Shown here one piece after another: positions 48,398 through 58,800 of a stretch of 64,000 nt of DNA. A program made the position numbers and the translations under genes. Source of the stretch: Vibrio sp. SNU_ST1 (lineage in GTDB: Bacteria; Pseudomonadota; Gammaproteobacteria; Enterobacterales; Vibrionaceae). The notes below the pieces were generated by a model. It saw only the letters and a program-made list of their open reading frames with translations, did no database searches and was not told the DNA's origin. The stretch is taken from assembly GCF_030563405.1 (NCBI RefSeq), contig NZ_CP130748.1, positions 1,302,001 through 1,366,000 on the forward strand. Direction: 5' to 3'. Each line of letters starts with the position of its first letter. Within the stretch, counting starts at the first letter, position 1.

Positions 48398-48574
48398 GAA
48401 TTCTCTCCCAAGTTAATGGTGGGCTTGTTATCAATTCAGCAAACCCTTGATTACTAGTTAAAGTGCGTAATTATAGAGTCTGATCAAGCGCGGCTACTAT
48501 AGGAATAATTGTACTTGGATGCTGAGTCACGGTTCCTACGATAATACGGTGCGAAATTGGCGATAGAACTCAAC

Positions 48575-49084
48575 TTAAGATTTATATTTATGCAGCAGAT
48601 CCCAAGGGATATTGCACAAGTGGTGATCCTCAGGATATTGGCTTAGGTGATGCTGGTGGATCTCATCACTCGCGACATAGTGAGTTAACGGCAATATCTC
48701 GAGTGCGATACGGTCTGCGTCGTCACGAGATGCAATGTAGTTCGCAGCTTCTGATAAGTGCAGGGCGCTAGTGCTGTATACACCCGTGCGGTATTTCTCG
48801 CCGACATCAACCCCTTGTTTGTTTACGCTGTATGGGTCGATGATCTCAAACAGATGCTCCATCAAAACCGTGACTGATGTGATGCTCGGATCAAACTCAA
48901 TTTGCACACACTCTGCGTAACCATCGTAATCGCTTTGTGTGCCATTACTTTGTGTTGTTCCGTTTTCTGTTAGCTGGCCGCTGCCATTGGCACGGCCTGC
49001 TTCTGTGCTGATGACTCCGGGTACATATTTGATGAACTCTTGTACGCCCCACAAGCAGCCACCAGCTAAATAAATTTGTTCCAT
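48575..49084 (-). CDS. msrA: peptide methionine sulfoxide reductase MsrA-type
   Basis: 169 residues from the ATG at 49084; the frame extends to 49216 but that part has no homology-like sequence. Cys 10 in 'GGCLWGVQE' is the catalytic residue (the usual motif is GCFWG; Phe is Leu here). 'EAGRANG' and 'YDGYAECVQIEFDP' are the conserved substrate-binding parts. It reduces methionine-S-sulfoxide in proteins. It is shorter than most MsrA and probably a second, divergent copy. Confidence 0.85.
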   Translation of the reverse strand: MEQIYLAGGCLWGVQEFIKYVPGVISTEAGRANGSGQLTENGTTQSNGTQSDYDGYAECVQIEFDPSITSVTVLMEHLFEIIDPYSVNKQGVDVGEKYRTGVYSTSALHLSEAANYIASRDDADRIALEILPLTHYVASDEIHQHHLSQYPEDHHLCNIPWDLLHKYKS

Positions 49085-49801
49085 ATTTCTCTTTGAGCTC
49101 TTCGTGTTTGTTATGTTCGTGAATTCATACGATGATACCCGCACGTATAAAAAAGCGTCTATAAAAAATGAACGCGTAAATAAAAATAAGCGCTTAGGCG
49201 TTGTTAACCAGAGCAACTGAGTGGGTATAAGTTAAATATGATTTGAGATTATATAAGTCAGTATTGCTTTGTCACCAACCCGAATCCCAACATCAAGTGA
49301 GCGTTAGTCTAACCATGCTTGATCAAATAAAAGACTTCATAAATCTGAGCAAGACAGATTCAGTTTAACACCAACCAAGTAGAAAAGGTTTGGAGTAAAG
49401 GACTTGAGTCGGTAGCGGTCGATTTGAAGTCGATAACAACGCTATATCTAACAGCGAAGCGGCTTACAACTATGACATATTGTTAGAAAAGCTGATCTGA
49501 ATTCTGAATTGTTAAGCACGTTTACATGTTTAGTTGGTAAACATAAACCAGTACCATGGATGGCAAAGACGTGAACCCAGTATCGTATTTGTCTCGAAGG
49601 AATTGAATATCGTTTTGCTAAATAGTGAGATCACTTGCCACCTAAGCATTGTTTAGCAATGATACAATTTGGCTCTCGGCTATATTTGGACATCAAAAGC
49701 CCCCAATAATTGGTGTCCAACTATTGGAGGCAGTTCAGTTCCTCTACAGGCTTTATGGCTAATCTCTACGCTTTATGGCGAGAGTATTGGTTGAGTTTGA
49801 G
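49085..49801. other. spacer between msrA and the second giant adhesin gene
   Basis: About 715 nt with no supported gene. It carries the msrA promoter at its left end and the adhesin-2 terminator at 49696-49727. A short startless frame near 49378-49490 might be debris. Nothing else recognised. Confidence 0.5.
49696..49727 (-). terminator. terminator of the second adhesin gene
   Basis: On the minus strand CCTCCAATAGTTGG and CCAATTATTGGGGG pair around a short loop (few mismatches), followed by CTTTTG. Confidence 0.7.
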
Positions 49802-52800
49802 TTAGCCATCGACATTCATAATACTCAGCTGATCGATCATTTTCAAAATGATTGTTTCTTCACTCGCGGAAGTATTACTAATACCCAGTTTATTCCACCC
49901 CACATCGTTAAGTATTACTTCGCTTACGCCACCATTTTCATCTGTAACCGATAGGGTAGTGTTTGGGTTGTCAGTGAGGTCGCTGGTGTCATCGGTAATG
50001 GTTACATCAATATGGTCGAGCAGATCTTGTGTTGTGGGCGAGTCAGGAAGTAAATCCGATAGATCAATTACATCATTATTTACATTGAAATTCATGATGG
50101 TATCAGTTGTTGGGTTGGCACTACTGCCTGCATTTTCATCAAGAATGCGGAAGGTGTCGTTGCCCATGCCGCTTCTAAATACATCGTCACCGGGTGTACC
50201 ACTAAGAACATCATCACCTTCATGACCGTAGGTATCAGAAATAAGGAGCTTCTCTTCCGAAACAAGATGACTGAGCACTTCGGCATCGGACATTCCCGCC
50301 GTATTGGTTCCTGTTAAGTCATTGATAGCAATGCCGTCTAGAGTGATGGATTGAACTAACTCATCGTTATTGTCTAACAGGGATATTTGCGTATTGCCAT
50401 CCACTTCGGTGAATTGCACATTCTGAGCGATATCGGTTGAGCTCCAAACTGAGCTTGCAGCGACAAAACCACGCAAATCTATGATGTCTTGGCTACTGTC
50501 GAACGTATCGATGACAGCACTACCAGGATCATCGTCTGTTCCCACCGTATCACTCGACCACGAATAAGTGTTGTCTGTCGCACCAACATTGATATTGACC
50601 GTAGCGGTATCACTGCCACCTTGCGTGTCTGAAATTGTGTACTCAAAGGTCGCTTTGCCTACATAACCCGAGCTTGCAGTAAACTCGATATCTCCGGAGC
50701 CATTAATAACGACGGTCCCACCAATTGCATTTTGTACGGATGTAATGGAGAGTGTTCCACCATCTATATCGCTATCATTTTCAAGTAATGCAGATGCTGC
50801 AATTATCAGGGTCTCGCTCTCTTCGACGTAAAGTTCACCTTTGGTAATGTCGTTATCGATCAGTTTTTTGTCGCTCATATCAAGCGTTACGTTTGCGTCG
50901 TCGTAGTTTAAATCAAGCGCAACATGATTGGGTGTTTCCGAGTTATCGGCTTGTATGGTGGTGAGTATAAAGGCATCAGCTAAGGTTTTCGAAATAACCA
51001 TGTTTTGCACCACATATGTACCGTTACTGCCTGAAGTCGTTAACTCAAATGTTTTTACTGGGCGATCGGTGGTAAAGGAATAGTAATCTTCGTAAGAACC
51101 AGACTGGCGATAGCCGGATTGGGTATCAATCAGATCGCCATTTTCATCAAAGGCGGTAATTTTTACTTTGGTCGCGTTTGGCGAGGTTTCATCAAAATAA
51201 CTACCTAAGCCACTGAGACGGAAGGTAACTTCGTTAATATCTTCCCCATCAATAGTAATAGATAGTTTTTCACCCTGGCTCAAACCACTATTATCATTAT
51301 CCCCAATCCCAGAGCCTAAGTGACCATAAGTGTTGTAGGCGGTAAGTGGGCCGCTTGAGCTTTTAGTGGTGATCGTAGTGCCATTTTCTTCAAAGACTGC
51401 AGTTTTCCCCGAGACAGTACCCCAGTGGCTCGTCGAAATCGGGCCGTTGAACTCGGGCGTATTGGGATTTGCATCAAAGCTGCCGACTTTGATATCACGG
51501 GTCATGGTTTGAATGGTTGCTTCATCAGGTACGAAGCGAACTTGGGCATTGGCATCATATTCTTCACCCACCACCATGTCTTGCCAACCTTGGTTATCCA
51601 CGTTGTATTGCATCGTTCCGTAATCTGGAGCTTCGTCGAGTCTAATTCGAGGATCTTGCGTCACTTTTGAGTCATTCATAGCATCAGGGATTTCATTGAT
51701 ACCGTTAATAGTGACAGTAATATCGTGAGTTGTTCCGTCAATCGAGGCGACAGAGAAGACTTCTTGTTTGGTTTCTCCGGCTTTGAGATATTGCACGTCG
51801 GCATTATCGACTTGGTAATCCCAGTTGCCATCGGCATCGATGGTGAGCGCACCGAGTGCTCCTGCTGGCGTCACTACGCTAGCAGGGTCGAATTTGGCTT
51901 CACCGGTGTCGGCATCCGTAAGCGTTAACACGCCCGAGTCAGTCAGTACCGGATCGGTCTCATCTTCAGTGACTGCACCAATTGCATCGCCAGAAATCAC
52001 CGCACTGTCGTTCACGCCGGTAATGGTGATCACGATGTCGTGCGTGGTGCCATCCACTGAGGCAACAGTGAAGGTTTCGACCTTGGTTTCGTCTTGCGCG
52101 AGATATTGCACATCGGCATTATCGACGTTGTAAACCCAGTTACCATCGGCATCAATGGTGAGCGCGCCCAGAGCACCTGTAGGGGTAACAACACTAGCAG
52201 GATCGAATTTGGCTTCACCAGTATCAGCATCAGTCAGGGTTAATACGCCCGAATCAGTCAGTACCGGATCGGTCTCATCTTCGGTCACTGCGCCCACCGC
52301 ATCGCCAGAAATCACCGCACTGTCGTTCACGCCGGTAATGGTGATCACGATGTCGTGCGTCGTGCCATCGATTGATGCGACGGTGAAGGTTTCTACTTTG
52401 GTTTCGTCTTGAGCAAGGTATTGCACGTCAGCGTTATCGACGTTGTAAACCCAGTTACCATCGGCATCGATGGTGAGTACGCCAAGAGCACCCGAAGGGG
52501 TAACAACACTAGCAGGGTCGAATTTGGCTTCACCGGTGTCGGCATCCGTAAGCGTTAACACGCCCGAGTCAGTCAGTACCGGATCGGTCTCATCTTCAGT
52601 GACTGCACCAATTGCATCGCCAGAAATCACTGCACTGTCGTTCACGCCGGTAATGGTGATCACGATGTCGTGGGTGGTGCCATCGATTGATGCAACGGTG
52701 AAGGTTTCTACTTTGGTTTCGTCTTTCGCCAGATATTGCACATTGGCATTATCGACGTTGTACACCCAGTTACCATCAGCATCGATGGTGAGCGCACCGA

Positions 52801-55800
52801 GTGCTCCTGCAGGGGTAACAACACTAGCAGGGTCGAATTTGGCTTCGCCTGTATCAGCATCCGTTAGCGTTAGCACGCCCGAATCCGTCAGTACCGGATC
52901 GGTATTATCTTCAGTGACTGCGCCGATTGCGTCACCAGAAATGACTGCACTGTCGTTAACCCCAGTAATGGTGATCACGATGTCGTGAGTCGTGCCATCA
53001 ACGGAGGCGACGGTGAAGTTTTCGACCTTGGTTTCGTCTTGAGCAAGGTACTGCACATCCGCGTTATCAACGTTGTAGACCCAGTTACCATCGGCGTCGA
53101 TGGTGAGCGCGCCCAGTGCACCCGCAGGGGTAACAACGCTAGCAGGATCGAATTTGGCTTCGCCTGTATCAGCATCCGTCAGCGTTAGCACGCCAGAGTC
53201 TGTCAGTACCGGATCGGTATTATCTTCAGTGACTGCACCCACCGCATCGCCAGAAATGACGGCACTGTCGTTCACGCCGGTAATGGTGATCACGATGTCG
53301 TGGGTGGTGCCATCGATTGATGCGACGGTGAAGGTTTCTACTTTGGTTTCGTCTTGTGTCAGATATTGCACGTCGGCATTATCGACTTGGTAATCCCAGT
53401 TGCCATCGGCATCGATGGTGAGCGCACCGAGTGCTCCTGCTGGCGTCACTACGCTAGCCGGGTCAAATTTGGCTTCACCGGTATCAGCATCGGTGAGGGT
53501 TAATACGCCTGAATCCGTCAGTACCGGATCGGTCTCATCTTCAGTGACTGCACCAATGGCATCGCCAGAAATGACTGCACTGTCGTTGATACCGGTAATG
53601 GTGATCACGATGTCGTGGGTGGTGCCATCGATTGATGCAACAGTGAAGGTTTCGACTTTGGTTTCATCTTGCGCCAGATATTGCACATCGGCATTGTCGA
53701 CGTTGTAAACCCAGTTGCCATCGGCGTCGATAGTTAAACTGCCCAAAGCACCCGCAGGGGTCATCACACTAGCCGGGTCGAATTTGGCTTCACCGGTGTC
53801 GGCATCCGTAAGCGTTAACACGCCCGAATCCGTTAGTACCGGATCGCTCTCATCTTCAGTGACTGCACCAATTGCATCACCAGAAATCACTGCACTGTCG
53901 TTGACGCCGGTAATGGTGATCACGATATCGTGCGTGGTGCCATCAACGGAGGCGACGGTGAAGGTTTCTACTTTGGTTTCGTCTTGCGCCAGATATTGCA
54001 CATCGGCATTATCAACGCTGTAAACCCAGTTGCCATCAGCATCAATAGTGAGTGCGCCGAGCGCTCCTGCAGGGGTAACAACACTAGCAGGGTCGAAGTT
54101 GGCTTCACCGGTGTCGGCATCCGTAAGCGTTAATACGCCTGAATCCGTCAGTACCGGATCGGTCTCATCTTCGGTCACTGCGCCCACCGCATCGCCAGAA
54201 ATCACTGCACTGTCGTTCACGCCGGTAATGGTGATCACGATGTCGTGGGTGGTGCCATCGATTGATGCAACGGTGAAGGTTTCTACTTTGGTTTCGTCTT
54301 TCGCCAGATATTGCACATTGGCATTATCGACGTTGTACACCCAGTTACCATCAGCATCGATGGTAAGAGCGCCCAATGCGCCAGCCGGAGTGACCACGCT
54401 GGTCGGGTCAAATTTGGCTTCACCGGTATCAGCATCGGTGAGGGTTAATACGCCCGAATCCGTCAGTACCGGATCGGTCTCATCTTCGGTCACTGCGCCC
54501 ACTGCATCGCCAGAAATCACCGCACTGTCGTTAATACCAGTAATGGTAACAACGATGTCGTGAGTGGTGCCGTCCACCGAGGCAACGGTGAAGGTTTCTA
54601 CTTTGGTTTCGTCTTGCGCCAGATATTGCACGTCCGCATTATCGACTTGGTAGTCCCAGTTACCATCCGCATCGATGGTAAGAGCGCCCAATGCGCCAGC
54701 CGGAGTGACCACGCTGGTCGGGTCAAATTTGGCTTCACCAGTATCAGCATCAGTCAGGGTTAACACGCCCGAGTCAGTCAGTACCGGATCGGTCTCATCT
54801 TCGGTCACGGCGCCCACCGCATCGCCAGAAATCACCGCACTGTCGTTCACGCCGGTAATGGTGATCACGATGTCGTGCGTCGTGCCATCCACTGAGGCAA
54901 CAGTGAAGGTTTCGACCTTGGTTTCATCTTGAGCAAGGTACTGCACATCGGCATTATCGACGTTGTACACCCAGTTACCATCGGCATCGATGGTAAGAGC
55001 GCCCAATGCGCCAGCCGGAGTGACCACGCTAGTCGGGTCTAACTTGGCTTCGTCAGTATCGGCATCTGTGAGGGTTAATACGCCCGAATCAGTCAGTACC
55101 GGATCACTCTCATCTTCAGTTACTGCACCAATTGCATCGCCAGAAATCACCGCACTGTCGTTCACGCCGGTAATGGTGATCACGATGTCGTGGGTGGTGC
55201 CATCGATTGATGCGACGGTGAAGGTTTCGATTTTGGTTTCGTCTTGAGCCAGATACTGCACGTCCGCGTTATCGACGCTGTAAACCCAGTTACCATCGGC
55301 ATCAATAGTGAGTGCGCCGAGCGCTCCTGCAGGGGTAACAACACTAGCAGGGTCGAATTTGGCTTCGTCTGTATCAGCATCCGTCAGCGTTAGCACGCCC
55401 GAATCCGTCAGTACCGGATCGGTATTATCTTCAGTGACTGCACCCACCGCATCGCCAGAAATGACGGCACTGTCGTTGACACCCGTAATGGTGATCACGA
55501 TGTCGTGGGTGGTGCCATCGATTGATGCGACGGTGAAGGTTTCTACTTTGGTTTCGTCTTGCGCCAGATATTGCACGTCCGCGTTATCAACGCTGTAAAC
55601 CCAGTTGCCATCAGCATCAATAGTGAGTGAGCCAAGAGCACCTTCAGGGGTAACAACACTAGCAGGGTCGAATTTGGCTTCACCGGTGTCGGCATCCGTC
55701 AGCGTTAGCTCGCCCGAATCGGTGAGCACGGGATTGCTCTCATCTTCGGTTACGGCACCGACTGCATCGCCAGAAATCACCGCGCTGTCGTTAACCCCAG

Positions 55801-58800
55801 TAATGGTAATAACAATATCGTGAGTCGTGCCATCAACGGAGGCGACGGTAAAGGTTTCGACTTTGGTTTCGTCTTGCGCCAGATATTGCACGTCAGCGTT
55901 ATCGACGTTGTAGACCCAGTTACCATCGGCATCAATGGTGAGCGCGCCGAGCGCTCCTGCAGGGGTAATAACACTAGCAGGATCGAATTTCGCTTCACCG
56001 GTATCGGCATCCGTAAGCGTTAGCACGCCAGAGTCTGTCAGTACCGGGTCGGTATTATCTTCGGTCACTGCACCAATGGCATCACCAGAAATGACCGCGC
56101 TGTCGTTAACCCCGGTAATGGTGATCACGATATCGTGAGTCGTGCCATCGATTGATGCGACGGTGAAGGTTTCGACTTTGGTTTCATCTTGCGCCAGGTA
56201 TTGCACATCCGCATTATCGACGTTGTAAACCCAGTTACCATCAGCATCGATGGTGAGCGCACCGAGTGCTCCTGCAGGGGTAACAACACTAGCAGGATCG
56301 AACTTGGCTTCACCGGTGTCGGCATCCGTCAGCGTTAACACGCCTGAATCCGTCAGTACCGGATCGGTATCATCTTCAGTGACTACGCCCACTGCATCAC
56401 CCGAAATCACAGCACTGTCGTTAACCCCAGTAATGGTGATCACGATGTCGTGAGTCGTGCCATCAACGGAGGCGACGGTGAAGGTTTCGATTTTGGTTTC
56501 GTCTTGAGCCAGATACTGCACGTCCGCGTTATCGACGTTGTACACCCAGTTACCATCCGCATCGATGGTAAGAGCGCCCAATGCGCCAGCCGGAGTGACC
56601 ACGCTGGTCGGGTCAAATTTGGCTTCACCGGTGTCGGCATCGGTGAGGGTTAGCACGCCCGAATCCGTCAGTACCGGATCGGTATTATCTTCAGTGACTG
56701 CACCAATTGCATCGCCAGAAATCACTGCACTGTCGTTCACGCCGGTAATGGTGATCACGATGTCGTGCGTCGTACCATCCACTGAGGCAACCGTGAAGGT
56801 TTCGATTTTGGTTTCGTCTTGCGCCAGATACTGCACATCGGCATTATCGACGTTGTAGACCCAGTTACCATCGGCATCAATGGTGAGCGCGCCCAGAGCT
56901 CCTGCAGGGGTAACAACACTAGCAGGATCGAATTTGGCTTCACCCGTATCGGCATCCGTCAGGGTTAACACGCCTGAATCCGTTAGTACTGGATCGCTTT
57001 CATCTTCAGTCACAGCGCCAATGGCATCGCCAGAAATCACTGCACTGTCGTTCACGCCAGTAATGGTGATCACGATGTCGTGCGCCGTACCATCCACTGA
57101 GGCAACCGTGAAGGTTTCGATTTTGGTTTCGTCTTGCGCCAGATATTGCACGTCAGCGTTATCGACGTTGTAGACCCAGTTGCCATCGGCATCGATGGTG
57201 AGAGCTCCTAATGCACCAGCTGGCGTCATCACGCTAGTCGGGTCGAACTTGGCTTCACCGACATCGGCATCGGTGAGGGTTAACACGCCCGAGTCAGTCA
57301 GTACCGGATCGGTCTCATCTTCGGTCACAGCGCCAATTGCATCGCCAGAAATCACCGCACTGTCGTTCACGCCGGTAATGGTGATCACGATGTCGTGCGT
57401 CGTACCGTCCACCGAGGCAACGGTGAAGGTTTCGATTTTGGTTTCGTCTTGCGCGAGGTATTGCACATCGGCATTATCGACGTTGTAAACCCAGTTACCA
57501 TCGGCATCGATGGTGAGCGCGCCCAGAGCTCCAGCAGGGGGAACAACACTAGCAGGATCGAATTTGGCTTCGTCTGTATCAGCATCCGTCAGCGTTAGCA
57601 CGCCCGAATCCGTCAGTACCGGATCGGTATTATCTTCAGTGACTGCACCCCCCGCATCGCCAGAAATGACGGCACTGTCGTTGACACCCGTAATGGTGAT
57701 CACGATGTCGTGCGTGGTGCCATCGATTGATGCGACGGTGAAGGTTTCCACCTTAGTTTCATCTTGCGCCAGATATTGCACGTCCGCGTTATCAACGCTG
57801 TAAACCCAGTTGCCATCAGCATCAATAGTGAGTGAGCCAAGAGCACCTTCAGGGGTAACAACACTAGCAGGGTCGAATTTGGCTTCGTCTGTATCAGCAT
57901 CCGTCAGCGTTAGCACGCCCGAATCCGTCAGTACCGGATCGGTATTATCTTCAGTGACTGCACCCCCCGCATCGCCAGAAATGACGGCACTGTCGTTGAC
58001 ACCCGTAATGGTGATCACGATGTCGTGGGTGGTGCCATCGATTGATGCGACGGTGAAGGTTTCTACTTTGGTTTCGTTTTGCGCGAGGTATTGCACATCG
58101 GCATTATCGACGTTGTAAACCCAGTTACCATCGGCATCGATGGTGAGCGCGCCCAGAGCTCCAGCAGGGGGAACAACACTAGCAGGATCGAATTTGGCTT
58201 CGTCTGTATCAGCATCCGTCAGCGTTAGCACGCCCGAATCCGTCAGTACCGGATCGGTATTATCTTCAGTGACTGCACCCCCCGCATCGCCAGAAATGAC
58301 GGCACTGTCGTTGACACCCGTAATGGTGATCACGATGTCGTGGGTGGTGCCATCGATTGATGCGACGGTGAAGGTTTCCACCTTAGTTTCATCTTGCGCC
58401 AGATATTGCACGTCCGCGTTATCAACGCTGTAAACCCAGTTGCCATCAGCATCAATAGTGAGTGAGCCAAGAGCACCTTCAGGGGTAACAACACTAGCAG
58501 GGTCGAATTTGGCTTCGTCTGTATCAGCATCCGTCAGCGTTAGCACGCCCGAATCCGTCAGTACCGGATCGGTATTATCTTCAGTGACTGCCCCCCCCGC
58601 ATCGCCAGAAATGACGGCACTGTCGTTGACACCCGTAATGGTGATCACGATGTCGTGGGTGGTGCCATCGATTGATGCGACGGTGAAGGTTTCTACTTTG
58701 GTTTCGTTTTGCGCGAGATATTGCACATCGGCATTATCGACGTTGTACACCCAGTTACCATCAGCATCAATAGTGAGTGCGCCGAGCGCTCCTGCAGGGG

